In this document: positions 36,153 through 44,729 of the stretch, one piece after another
Layout of the letters: each line of letters opens with the position of its first letter
Position numbering within the stretch: the stretch's first letter is position 1
Source: Bacteroidia bacterium
Lineage (GTDB): Bacteria > Bacteroidota > Bacteroidia > B-17B0 > Aurantibacillaceae
Length of the DNA stretch: 64,000 nucleotides
Assembly (NCBI GenBank): GCA_021740825.1
Contig: JAIOZA010000005.1
Span: 1 to 64,000 of the forward strand
Reading direction: 5' to 3'
Notes under the pieces: generated by a model
Databases searched by the model: none
Told to the model about the DNA's origin: nothing
The model's input: the letters and a program-made list of their open reading frames with translations, nothing else
Made by a program: the position numbers and the translations under genes

Positions 36153-37007
36153 ATGCATAAACTACTTCCCATATTTCTGCTTTTAACTACAATTTGTGAT
36201 GCTCAACAAAATGAATTTGATAAATATGGCCCTTTTGGATCTAAAGTATTTACAGACTTAAAAGTAGCCTTAGAAGTTGAAAAGAACGTTTATAAATTGG
36301 ATTTAAGTTATATAAAACTGGAACCAAAAATATATGCTAAAATTGGGAAATTAAAAGATTTACAAGCGCTAAAATTAAGCGGAAATGAAATAAATACATA
36401 CCCTACAAATTTTGGTGACTTATATAACTTAGTATATTTTGCTAGTTATAACAACGAATTTAAGAGTTTTCCGAATGATTTAAAAAAACTTATAAATTTA
36501 AATTACTTAGAATTTTTTGGAAGTAAAATTGATAGCATTCCGGCAGATATTGCATATTTAACCAAACTTAAAACTTTAAAAATATCCTCTACAAACGACA
36601 CCTTAAAATTACCAACCACGTTAAAGTATTTAAAAAATTTAAAAGAGGTTACTTTTGAAAACTGCATATTAGATAGCTTTCCAAAAGAACTATTTAAAAT
36701 ACCAAACTTAAATTATTTGAATTTAACCAACGCAAATATATTTTATATGACTAAACATTTTGAACGCTTTGTAAATTTAGAAGTGCTAGTGCTTGACGCA
36801 AATCAACTACAAACTTTACCATTTGATATTTATAAAGCTAAAAAATTACGTTTTCTTTCTGTAAAAAATAATCATCTGCAAAAAATGCCTGATACAATTT
36901 GTCAGTTAGAAAACCTAACCACATTAGATGTAAAAGGAAATGGTTTTAGCAAAGAATATATTGAGGAACTAAAAGCATTATTACCCGGTTGCGAGATTAG
37001 GTTTTAA
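36153..37007 (+). CDS. Exported leucine-rich repeat protein
   Basis: A 284-residue protein with a signal peptide (MHKLLPIFLLLTTICDAQ) and about nine leucine-rich repeats of roughly 23 residues (for example LQALKLSGNEINTYPTNFG and LTTLDVKGNGFSKEYIEE). There is no catalytic domain, membrane anchor or T9SS sorting domain, so it is likely a periplasmic or outer-membrane-associated binding protein. The repeats resemble those of the LRR-kinase at 58124-59425, though it lacks the kinase part. Its stop codon lies inside an 18-bp perfect palindrome (36997-37014). The partner is unknown. Confidence 0.8.
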   Translation: MHKLLPIFLLLTTICDAQQNEFDKYGPFGSKVFTDLKVALEVEKNVYKLDLSYIKLEPKIYAKIGKLKDLQALKLSGNEINTYPTNFGDLYNLVYFASYNNEFKSFPNDLKKLINLNYLEFFGSKIDSIPADIAYLTKLKTLKISSTNDTLKLPTTLKYLKNLKEVTFENCILDSFPKELFKIPNLNYLNLTNANIFYMTKHFERFVNLEVLVLDANQLQTLPFDIYKAKKLRFLSVKNNHLQKMPDTICQLENLTTLDVKGNGFSKEYIEELKALLPGCEIRF

Positions 37008-37110
37008 AACCTAACCGCAAAGAATTCAAAGTTTTAGCGCAGAGATCGCAAAAATAATTCAAATATTTCTCAGCGCACTTTGCGCAAAATCTCCGCCTCT
37101 CTGCGTTTAG
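36997..37110. repeat. REP-like intergenic palindromic element
   Basis: A perfect palindrome TTAGGTTTTAAAACCTAA (36997-37014) leads into a larger imperfect inverted repeat. The stretch CTAACCGCAAAG...GCGCAGAGATCGCAAA (37011-37052) pairs with the reverse complement of CTCAGCGCACTTTGCGC...CTCTGCGTTTAG (about 37069-37110). The GC-rich core differs from its AT-rich surroundings. The right arm reaches into the stop codon of the thioesterase gene. The sequence resembles the CTCTGCG/CTTTGCG intergenic repeats common in Bacteroidota genomes. Confidence 0.7.
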
Positions 37111-37517
37111 ACAACAAACTTTTTCATAAAACCATCCATAAACCATTGAGGTGGTTGCATAGGTTTATTTTTTTGTTTATCAATAAATACAAGCTTAACC
37201 GAGCCTGTGTTTAACAAAACATCTTTTTGATTATAGCATTCGTAATCAAATGTAATTCGTAAACCAGGAATTTCTTTTACCATAGTTACAATGCGCACTT
37301 CATCATCATATAAAGCGGGTTTTTTATAATTAACTGTTAAATTTATAACAGGCATCAACACACCACTTTCTTCCATTTCTTTATAACTAAAACCTAAACT
37401 GCGCATACATTCAACTCTGCCAACTTCGTAATATTGAGCGTACACGCCATAATACACAAAGCCCATTTGATCTGTTTCTCCGTAACGTACTCTTAACGTT
37501 GTTTCTGTTTTAATCAT
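37107..37517 (-). CDS. Acyl-CoA thioesterase, YbgC/4HBT hot-dog family
   Basis: A 136-residue hot-dog-fold thioesterase that would cleave acyl-CoA or 4-hydroxybenzoyl-CoA-type substrates. The signature RVRYGETDQMGFVYYGVYAQYYEVGR holds the catalytic Asp in ETDQMG and the conserved Tyr residues. The second conserved half, VINLTVNYKKPALYDDEVRI, is also present. Length matches the family. In proteobacteria YbgC belongs to the Tol-Pal operon, but no tol genes are here, so the substrate is open. It is convergent with the LRR gene. Confidence 0.88.
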   Translation of the reverse strand: MIKTETTLRVRYGETDQMGFVYYGVYAQYYEVGRVECMRSLGFSYKEMEESGVLMPVINLTVNYKKPALYDDEVRIVTMVKEIPGLRITFDYECYNQKDVLLNTGSVKLVFIDKQKNKPMQPPQWFMDGFMKKFVV

Positions 37518-37563
37518 ACAATTAATATACTATATTTAAGACATCTAATTTAACTTTCTGTTT

Positions 37564-38316
37564 ATGCAATTTCTAATAAAAGTAATTTTTTTTTCCGCAT
37601 TCCTTAGTTTAGTCGGATGTTCTCATAAAACAAGCGTTGCTAAAATTTCAGAATCGCATGTTATAATTAATAATTCAAAAATAGACAGTGCTATTTTTAA
37701 ATCAATTTTACCTTATAAAAAAACACACGACGAACAAATGTATGCTGTAATTGCAAAAAGCGAAGACGCTTTAGTAAAAGCAGATGTGGAGAGCACATTA
37801 GGCAACTTTTTTTGTGATGCCGTTATTTACGAAACAAAAAAACTGTTGGGTAAAGATTCTTCCATGTTAGACGTTGCAATTTTTAATAAAGGTGGATTAA
37901 GAAATTCATTACCAAAAGGAAATATTACCATAGGTAATGTATTTGAATTAATGCCATTTGAAAACGAAGTTGTTTTATTAAAATTAAGTGGTGCGCAGTT
38001 TAAAGATATGTGTTTTAAAATTGTTGAAAAAGGTGGAATTCCTATTGGAGGTATGAGATTAATAATGAAAGGAACACAACCAACTGATATTTTTGTTAAT
38101 GGAAAACCATTTGATGAAACAAAAGATTATTGGGTAGTAACCTCTGATTATCTTGCAAATGGTGGTGATAGCTATAATTTTTTTAAAAATGCGAAAGAAA
38201 GAAAAGTGATGAATGTACTTTTAAGAACGATGATTATTAATTATTGTGAAGATATAACGAAACTAGATCAAACTATAAAACCAAAACTCGATGGCCGAAT
38301 TCAATTATCAAAATAG
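37564..38316 (+). CDS. Lipoprotein with 5'-nucleotidase C-terminal (substrate-binding) domain
   Basis: A 250-residue protein corresponding to only the C-terminal half of UshA-type 5'-nucleotidases. A lipoprotein signal (FFSAFLSLVGC) is followed by the domain with LGNFFCDAVIYETKK, NKGGLRNSLPKGNIT, MPFENEVVLLKLSG and the nucleotide-binding LANGGDSYNF. By itself it cannot hydrolyse phosphate, since the metal centre lies in the other half, encoded by the next gene. The stop codon lies 26 bases inside that gene, so the two are translationally coupled. Together they very likely form a two-piece periplasmic nucleotidase. Domain order is reversed relative to the fused enzyme. Confidence 0.9.
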   Translation: MQFLIKVIFFSAFLSLVGCSHKTSVAKISESHVIINNSKIDSAIFKSILPYKKTHDEQMYAVIAKSEDALVKADVESTLGNFFCDAVIYETKKLLGKDSSMLDVAIFNKGGLRNSLPKGNITIGNVFELMPFENEVVLLKLSGAQFKDMCFKIVEKGGIPIGGMRLIMKGTQPTDIFVNGKPFDETKDYWVVTSDYLANGGDSYNFFKNAKERKVMNVLLRTMIINYCEDITKLDQTIKPKLDGRIQLSK

Positions 38317-39223
38317 ACGCGATTTTTTGAAATATTTTGTAGGAACATCAGCCGTTTTAGCTGGATTTCCTGCCTTATCCAAAGAAGTATTATTAAGTAA
38401 AGATTTATCTCAATTAACTATTTTATATACAAATGATATTCATAGTCGCATTGAGCCTTTTCCGGACAATGATCCTAAATATGCAAACAAAGGTGGCTTT
38501 GCAAAGCGAGCTGCAGTAATAGATGAATTAAAAAAAGAAAACGACAATATTTTATTGTTAGATGCCGGTGATATTTTTCAAGGTACTCCTTATTTTAATT
38601 TGTTTAGTGGTGAATTAGAATACAAGTTAATGAGTATGATGGGCTATGATGCCACAACGATTGGTAACCATGATTTTGATTTAGGAATTGATAACATTAC
38701 TAAACAAATGCCTCATGCTAATTTTGCTTTTATTAATTGTAATTATGATTTTTCGAACACTAGCTTGCACGATAAAATTGTTCCCTATAAAATATTTAAT
38801 AAAAAAGGAATTAAAATTGGAGTGTTAGGTTACGGAATTGAATTGGAAGGTTTAGTTGACAAAAAAACATATAAAGAAACCATTTATCAAAATCCAATAG
38901 CGATTGCTAATGCAACAGCAAAATTATTAAAAAAAGATTTAGAATGTGATTATGTAATTGCATTATCGCATTTAGGTTTTTCTTATAATGATAAAAAAAT
39001 AAGCGATATGATTATGGCTCCACAAACAGAAAATATTGATTTAATTATTGGTGGGCATTCGCATACTTTTCTTGAACATCCTGTAAAATTAGCTAATAGA
39101 GTTGGTAAAGAAATTTATGTTACTCAAGTTGGTTGGGCTGGTATTTGGTTAGGTAAGTTAGATGTGTTTTTTTCTCGTAATACGAAAAAAAAGTCACATA
39201 ATTCAAATAATAGAAAAATTTAA
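38291..39223 (+). CDS. Tat-exported metallophosphatase (N-terminal half of 5'-nucleotidase)
   Basis: A 310-residue calcineurin-like phosphoesterase. The start has a twin-arginine signal (NRRDFLKYFVGTSAVLAG). Metal ligands are visible in YTNDIHSRIEP, LLDAGDIFQGTP, TIGNHDFDLG and IIGGHSHTFLE. The catalytic dyad His/Asp is in NHDFD. The enzyme should remove phosphate from nucleotides or related compounds in the periplasm. The substrate-binding C-terminal domain of the usual fused enzyme is missing here and is supplied by the preceding lipoprotein gene, which overlaps by 26 bases. Tat export suggests it folds with metals in the cytoplasm, while its partner goes by Sec. Confidence 0.92.
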   Translation: MAEFNYQNRRDFLKYFVGTSAVLAGFPALSKEVLLSKDLSQLTILYTNDIHSRIEPFPDNDPKYANKGGFAKRAAVIDELKKENDNILLLDAGDIFQGTPYFNLFSGELEYKLMSMMGYDATTIGNHDFDLGIDNITKQMPHANFAFINCNYDFSNTSLHDKIVPYKIFNKKGIKIGVLGYGIELEGLVDKKTYKETIYQNPIAIANATAKLLKKDLECDYVIALSHLGFSYNDKKISDMIMAPQTENIDLIIGGHSHTFLEHPVKLANRVGKEIYVTQVGWAGIWLGKLDVFFSRNTKKKSHNSNNRKI

Positions 39224-39274
39224 AAAAGCAAGTGTAAATTGAAAATTTATTTAAATTTATTTTAGCTTTTTTTC

Positions 39275-39304
39275 TTGCGAGATTAAATAATCAGTATATA
39301 TTTA
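39275..39304 (+). promoter_or_regulatory. Possible promoter of dnaA
   Basis: TTG (39275-39277), a 19-bp spacer and TATATTTA (39297-39304) match the Bacteroidota consensus except for the last base. A second weaker candidate box, TATATTTT, lies at 39336-39343. No DnaA box (TTATNCACA) is seen nearby. Confidence 0.4.
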
Positions 39305-39362
39305 CAAACTCAAACTTGTTAATAACACTAAACATTATATTTTTAATAACTTATTTACTACT

Positions 39363-40793
39363 ATGAAGGAAAAGACAGCTGAAACGGTGTGGAAGAATTG
39401 CTTAAGAGTAATTCAGGATAATGTAAGCCCTCAAAATTTTGCAACTTGGTTTGAACCAATTAAAGCAATTAAAATTCAAGATAACGTATTAAATATTCAA
39501 GTGCCTTCTCAATTTTTTTACGAATGGTTAGAAGAACACTATATCACAATTATAAAAAAAGTAATTCGTAAAGAGCTAGGTTCAGAAGGAAGAATTGAAT
39601 ATAGTATTGTAATGGATAATGGAACTGGTAAGTCGGAGAAAGCCGTTATGCTAAAAGTACCAAACATTAATACCAACTTAAGAAACAATCCAGTTTCTAT
39701 GCCAATTGATAGCGGTTCTATCCGAAATCCATTTATTATCCCAGGTCTTAAAAAAGTATCTGTAGAATCTCAATTAAACCCTAATTATTGTTTTGATAAT
39801 TTTGTTGAAGGCGATTGTAATCGTTTAGCTCGTTCTGCGGGTTATGCTGTTTCTCAAAAACCGGGCGGTACTGCTTTTAACCCATTATTATTATATGGTG
39901 GAGTAGGGTTAGGTAAAACTCACTTAGCTCAAGCTATCGGTATAGATATTAAAAAGAACTTTCCAAACAAAACGGTTCTTTATGTTCAATCAGAAAAATT
40001 TATTTCTCAATTTATTGATTCTATAAAAAACAATAACCAAAATGATTTCGTTCATTTTTACCAAATGATTGATACTTTGATTATTGATGATATTCAATAT
40101 TTAGCAGGAAAAGAAAAAACGCAAGATGTATTCTTCCATATTTTCAATCATTTACATCAACTAGGAAAACAAATCATCTTAACTGCTGATAGAGCGCCTG
40201 TTGAAATGCAAGGAATTGAACAACGTTTATTGTCACGTTTCAAATGGGGCTTAAGTGCTGATTTACAAACGCCAGGTTTAGAAACTCGTATCGCTATTTT
40301 AGAGAAAAAAGTTTACAACGAAGGAATTCAATTACCAAAAGAAGTTTGCGAATATTTAGCATATAGCATTACTTCAAACGTGCGTGAATTAGAAGGGGCA
40401 TTAATTTCATTATTAGCTCAATCTTCATTAAACAAAAAAGTAATTACTTTAGAATTAGCTAAGCAAATGATTGACAAGTTTGTTAAATCAACTGCTCGTG
40501 AAGTTTCTATTGATTACATACAAAAAGTGGTTTGCGATTATTTTGATTTAAATATTGATTTAATGAAATCTAAAACCCGCAAACGTGAAGTTGTTCAAGC
40601 TCGTCAAATTGCCATGTACTTTGCTAAGTGTATGACTAAATCTTCTTTAGCTACAATAGGAATGCATTGTGGTGGTAAAGATCACGCAACAGTTTTACAC
40701 GCTTGTCGTACAGTAAATAATTTAATGGATACTGATAAACGCTTTAAAGCTTATATTGAAGAATTAGATAAAAAAATTAGTATCAATAACTAA
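39363..40793 (+). CDS. dnaA: Chromosomal replication initiator DnaA
   Basis: DnaA binds and opens the replication origin. The 476-residue protein has all four domains. The N-terminal oligomerisation domain is VWKNCLRVIQDNVSPQNFATW, followed by a linker to about 140. The AAA+ domain has Walker A GGVGLGKTH, Walker B LIIDDIQYLAGKEKTQ and the arginine-finger region. The C-terminal DNA-binding helix-turn-helix carries the family signature GGKDHATVLHACRTV. Length is normal. dnaN or recF do not follow, unlike in many other phyla. It forms a single-gene unit ended by a strong bidirectional terminator. Codons are uniform, as in a well-expressed gene. Confidence 0.98.
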   Translation: MKEKTAETVWKNCLRVIQDNVSPQNFATWFEPIKAIKIQDNVLNIQVPSQFFYEWLEEHYITIIKKVIRKELGSEGRIEYSIVMDNGTGKSEKAVMLKVPNINTNLRNNPVSMPIDSGSIRNPFIIPGLKKVSVESQLNPNYCFDNFVEGDCNRLARSAGYAVSQKPGGTAFNPLLLYGGVGLGKTHLAQAIGIDIKKNFPNKTVLYVQSEKFISQFIDSIKNNNQNDFVHFYQMIDTLIIDDIQYLAGKEKTQDVFFHIFNHLHQLGKQIILTADRAPVEMQGIEQRLLSRFKWGLSADLQTPGLETRIAILEKKVYNEGIQLPKEVCEYLAYSITSNVRELEGALISLLAQSSLNKKVITLELAKQMIDKFVKSTAREVSIDYIQKVVCDYFDLNIDLMKSKTRKREVVQARQIAMYFAKCMTKSSLATIGMHCGGKDHATVLHACRTVNNLMDTDKRFKAYIEELDKKISINN

Positions 40794-40812
40794 TCTTTAA
40801 ATTACACAAAAT

Positions 40813-40849
40813 AAAAAATCCTTAGTTATATACTAAGGATTTTTTTTTA
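40813..40849. terminator. Bidirectional intrinsic terminator after dnaA
   Basis: AAAAAATCCTTAGT (40813-40826) and ACTAAGGATTTTTT (40832-40845) form a 14-bp stem with a 5-base loop, with an A run before and a T run after. It serves dnaA and probably also the convergent minus-strand gene at 40912-41616. Confidence 0.93.
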
Positions 40850-40911
40850 ATTTGTTTTTTGTAACTTATGTATTACAATAATTTCTTTATTAACTCATAA
40901 GATTCTATTAG

Positions 40912-41616
40912 TTAAATGTACAAGTTACTATCATCTTCTGAACTTGTTCCATAGCCTAGTCGCTTACCTGTTCTTAAATTGATGCTACTTACTTTTTCTT
41001 GAATTTCATTCACGGATACTTCTCTAATCTGCTCAATAGGAGGTGTAAACAAGTCGAAGGTAATTGCCGAAATAATTAATTCGTTTATGATTTCATGTAA
41101 TTCTTCAATTTTTATTGCTTCATTTGAAAAGGAGGAATATTTAATACCAATAGCACCTCTGGCTTCAATAAAAAAGTGCATTTCTCTATTAATAAAAATT
41201 CTGCAAACCAAATAGCCTAAATCATTCAACCGATTGAACTTAAACGAATCGGCTAAAAAATTATAAACATTAATAATTCCGCAATATGAATTGTATTCGT
41301 TTTGTTTGATGTAACCAGTTTTGTACATCGCATGCGATTTATCAAATTCAAAAACATTGGTATGCATAAAAAACTCTAACATATCACCAGCCACTTTTAA
41401 TTGAGTGGCATATGCCGTTGTTTCTGATGTTGACACAACAATACGCTTGTCTATTTCTTGCGTTTCTTTATTTAAATCGGTAGCAATTTGTTCAACTGTT
41501 TTTTTTAGCATTTCAAAAGCAGCAATCGTGTTTCGAAACACATCTTGTTTCATCACTGATTTTTCCTTTAACAACTTAAGAATTTCGTTCTTTTGATTTT
41601 GTATGGCCTCGCTCAT
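40912..41616 (-). CDS. Hypothetical protein (234 aa)
   Basis: I do not recognise the family. It is a soluble protein without signal peptide or membrane helix. The first 80 residues look like a long amphipathic helix or coiled coil (NEILKLLKEKSVMKQDVFRN, QIATDLNKETQEIDKR). The rest mixes alpha and beta with an aromatic-rich part (MHFFIEARGAIGIKYSS). The C-terminus is polar (GYGTSSEDDSN). It is convergent with dnaA, separated by the bidirectional terminator, and has a plausible ATG start. A cytoplasmic regulatory or structural role is possible, but there is no evidence for a specific one. Confidence 0.7.
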   Translation of the reverse strand: MSEAIQNQKNEILKLLKEKSVMKQDVFRNTIAAFEMLKKTVEQIATDLNKETQEIDKRIVVSTSETTAYATQLKVAGDMLEFFMHTNVFEFDKSHAMYKTGYIKQNEYNSYCGIINVYNFLADSFKFNRLNDLGYLVCRIFINREMHFFIEARGAIGIKYSSFSNEAIKIEELHEIINELIISAITFDLFTPPIEQIREVSVNEIQEKVSSINLRTGKRLGYGTSSEDDSNLYI

Positions 41617-41684
41617 TTTAAACTGAAAATTTAATTACAATTATAAAAGTAGCTATAAAATACTAAAATTAAAAGCACTATGCT

Positions 41685-44630
41685 TTACTTCACTGCTTCA
41701 TATAAGGTTTTATGAATTTTACTTCTTATTCCCAGTTTAGCCAATTTATTTTCATCCGCACTTGGGTAAACTCTATTAGATAGAAATACGAATATTAATC
41801 CGTTTTCAGGATCTGCCCAAGCAAATGTGCCCGTAAAACCGCTATGTCCAAAGCTTTGTAAACTGCATTCTTTTGTAACCGGGCTTTCTTTTTTCGCATC
41901 AAATTCGGGTTTATCAAAGCATAATCCTCTTCTGTTATCCGAAAAATGTGTTCTAGTAAATTGTTTAATGATTGAGCTATCTAAAACTTGTTGATTAGCA
42001 TACTGTCCATTGTTTAAAAGCATTTGCATAATTATTGCAACATCATTGGCATTGCCAAACAAGCCTGCATGCCCTCCAACTCCTCCCATCAAAGCAGCTC
42101 CCTGATCATGCACATAACCTCTAACTAATTGCTTCCTGAATTTTAAATCATTTTCAGTTGGCGCAATTTGTTGAGGAGAAAAAATAGAAAGTGGCTGATA
42201 CATCAATCCTAAATTTAGAGGTTTATAAAATTGAGATTGTACATATTTATCTAAAGTTGTTTTTGTTAAGCGTTCAATTACTATTTTTGAAAAATAATAA
42301 CCAATGTCGCTGTAAACATATTTACAAGTTTCTTCCATTTTGCAACTCATAATTTGATTATAAATGGAATCATTAAAATCCTTAACGACATATAGATTTT
42401 TAGCAACTTTTACAGGGAATTTTTCGGAATATTCATCGCTATAATACCCAGATTTGTATCCATTTTTTTTATCTACCGTTTTTTGCCAAAAGGGTAACCA
42501 AGCTGGCAAACCTGATTGGTGTGTTAACATATCTTTATAATGAATATTCGATTTATTGGTTCCTTGTAGCTCAGGAAAATAATAATCTAAATGTTGATCA
42601 TAATCAAATTGCTTTTGCTCATTCAATTTCATTAAAGCTAAAGAGGATGATAAAATTTTAGTTAAGGATGCTAAATCATAAATCGTATGATCATTTACTT
42701 TTTCGGAAGAAGATTCGTAGGTTTGCTTTCCAAAATTTTTCTGATAAAATACTTTTCCATTTTTAATAGCTATGATTTGACATCCGGGATAAGCATTTTC
42801 TTTTATTCCAATCTTTGCAATTGAATCAACTTGCAATAATTTATTACTATTAATTCCTACTTGCTCAGGAGTAACATATTGCACTCTTATTGAGTTTTTT
42901 ATTTCAATTCCTGTTCCTGCTTTAAATAAATTTGTAGATACTGGCAAACTTCCATTAATAGCAATGGCTCCCATAATAGCATCAGCGGCAGCTTTTTGAC
43001 TAAATTGATTGTTTTCATAAACCTCTATAATAGCTTGTGAATTATTGATGTTTGTTAACTTATTTATTAAATAAGGATTAGAAAATAAACAAGCAATTGT
43101 ATTTTTTTGCTCACAGATTTTAGAAATGACATCCATACTTCCAGCAGAACAGCCAAAATCTTTTTCAGGCTTATAAGATGTTTTATTAATTTGTAGAATA
43201 ACTAAATTATAGTTTTTTATTTTTGATAGTAATGAATCTCTTTCTTTTTTAGAAGCATCGTGCTCAATTCCTAAATGGTCAATTTTTGAATATTTATTTA
43301 ACGTTGATGAGAATAAATTTTCATTTGAATCGCCTATTGATACTTCAATAATTTTTAAAGTATCCAAACGTTTTAATGGTAATATTGAATTTTCATTTTT
43401 CAATAAAGTAACAGATGCTTCTGCTAAGTTTGTGTTCATTACAAAAGATGCTTTTGTGTTTAAGTCTTCATATAAATTTTTATAATTAATAAATTGCTTT
43501 TTATTTAAGCCGCACCAAAATTTCGCTTTCAATATTTTTTTACAACGAGCATCAATTTCATCTTGAGTAATTTGTCCGTTGCTTACAGCTAATTTTATTT
43601 GTTCCATGGCTTTAGGAACATTTTCTGCAAACAATAAAACATCGTTACCTGCCAATAAAGCTTTTACATCAACCATTCCTGGCTCATAAAAACTTGCAAC
43701 ACCTTTCATGTTTAAGGCATCTGTAAAAATTAAACCTTGAAAGCCCAATTGCTTTTTTAATAAATCCTGAATAATGTATGGAGATAAAGTTGAAGCTGTA
43801 TTTTTAGTGGTATCATAACAAGGCACAAATAAATGCGCTACCATAATGCTTGACAATCCTTGGTCAAATAATTGTTTAAAAGGATACAACTCTAAAGTAT
43901 CCATGCGTTCTTTGCAAGCACTAATTATTGGTAATGTTTTATGAGAATCACTATCCGTGTCACCATGTCCAGGAAAATGTTTGCCGTTTGCCATAACACC
44001 TTCGGCTTGTAAGCCTTTCATATACATCACTGCTTTATTAGCAACATTATATTTATTTTCTCCAAAACTACGCATCCCAATTACCGGATTTAATGGATTG
44101 TTATTTACGTCGGCTACTGGAGCAAAATTTACATGAATCCCCATGCGTTTGCATTCGCGGGCAATTTGCTTACCCATATAAAATAGTAAGGAATCATTTT
44201 TTATTGCTCCTAATGTCATTTGACGAGGATATTTTGGCGTACTATCTAATCGCATAGCAAGGCCCCACTCGCCATCAATAGAAATCAATAAAGGTGTTTT
44301 AGCTTTGCTTTGGTAATAATTATTTAATTTGGCTTCACGCTTTGGCCCGCCTTGCATAAATATTAATCCACCAATATTATATTTTTCTACTAATTCTCGT
44401 ATTTCGGCAACATGCTTCATGTCTTTATTGCTATAAGCTGCCACCATAAATAGTTGAGCTAATCGTTGATCTGCATTTAAAGAAGCAAATACAGAATCTA
44501 CCCAACGTGATTCTGTATTTAAAAAGGCAGGATCAATTTTAATTGGATTAGGTAAAGATTTTTTAATAGCAAAAGCCATTGTTATTAAAACAGAAAAAGC
44601 GAAAAGCGTTTTATACAGAAATTTAATCAT
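41685..44630 (-). CDS. GH3 N-acetylhexosaminidase-like domain fused to a beta-lactamase-family serine hydrolase
   Basis: A 981-residue exported enzyme with two catalytic halves. After an N-terminal signal or anchor (LYKTLFAFSVLITMAFA), a GH3 domain (about 40-380) shows NagZ features: GGLIFMQGGP, the KHFPGHGDTDSDSH loop and the nucleophile Asp304 in FTDALNMKGV. A GH3 C-terminal-like sandwich (about 390-600) follows. The serine hydrolase half (about 610-981) has Ser655 and Lys658 in the SxxK motif ASLTKI, a YSD motif in place of YxN (YVYSDIGYY) and the HSG box in FGHSGFTGTF. GH3 NagZ enzymes cut N-acetylglucosamine from muropeptides, and beta-lactamase-fold partners often hydrolyse D-amino acid peptides or esters. 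A bifunctional wall-recycling enzyme is therefore the best guess. The fusion recurs in Bacteroidota. Confidence 0.9.
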   Translation of the reverse strand: MIKFLYKTLFAFSVLITMAFAIKKSLPNPIKIDPAFLNTESRWVDSVFASLNADQRLAQLFMVAAYSNKDMKHVAEIRELVEKYNIGGLIFMQGGPKREAKLNNYYQSKAKTPLLISIDGEWGLAMRLDSTPKYPRQMTLGAIKNDSLLFYMGKQIARECKRMGIHVNFAPVADVNNNPLNPVIGMRSFGENKYNVANKAVMYMKGLQAEGVMANGKHFPGHGDTDSDSHKTLPIISACKERMDTLELYPFKQLFDQGLSSIMVAHLFVPCYDTTKNTASTLSPYIIQDLLKKQLGFQGLIFTDALNMKGVASFYEPGMVDVKALLAGNDVLLFAENVPKAMEQIKLAVSNGQITQDEIDARCKKILKAKFWCGLNKKQFINYKNLYEDLNTKASFVMNTNLAEASVTLLKNENSILPLKRLDTLKIIEVSIGDSNENLFSSTLNKYSKIDHLGIEHDASKKERDSLLSKIKNYNLVILQINKTSYKPEKDFGCSAGSMDVISKICEQKNTIACLFSNPYLINKLTNINNSQAIIEVYENNQFSQKAAADAIMGAIAINGSLPVSTNLFKAGTGIEIKNSIRVQYVTPEQVGINSNKLLQVDSIAKIGIKENAYPGCQIIAIKNGKVFYQKNFGKQTYESSSEKVNDHTIYDLASLTKILSSSLALMKLNEQKQFDYDQHLDYYFPELQGTNKSNIHYKDMLTHQSGLPAWLPFWQKTVDKKNGYKSGYYSDEYSEKFPVKVAKNLYVVKDFNDSIYNQIMSCKMEETCKYVYSDIGYYFSKIVIERLTKTTLDKYVQSQFYKPLNLGLMYQPLSIFSPQQIAPTENDLKFRKQLVRGYVHDQGAALMGGVGGHAGLFGNANDVAIIMQMLLNNGQYANQQVLDSSIIKQFTRTHFSDNRRGLCFDKPEFDAKKESPVTKECSLQSFGHSGFTGTFAWADPENGLIFVFLSNRVYPSADENKLAKLGIRSKIHKTLYEAVK

Positions 44631-44729
44631 GTTGTTAAGTTACAATCAATAGTGCTTTTTTAAATTAACAAAGGAGATTGTTTTTAACAGATGGTTTTTG
44701 ATAGAATACCGTTTAATATTTTAAAATAA

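Noticed and set aside
36121-36153. A promoter before the LRR gene
   Set aside because: TTTG and TATATTCG are present but too close together to fit the consensus.
39222-39273. AAAAAAGC/GCTTTTTT as terminator after the metallophosphatase gene
   Set aside because: The stem is almost only A-T with a loop of about 35 bases, so stability is doubtful.
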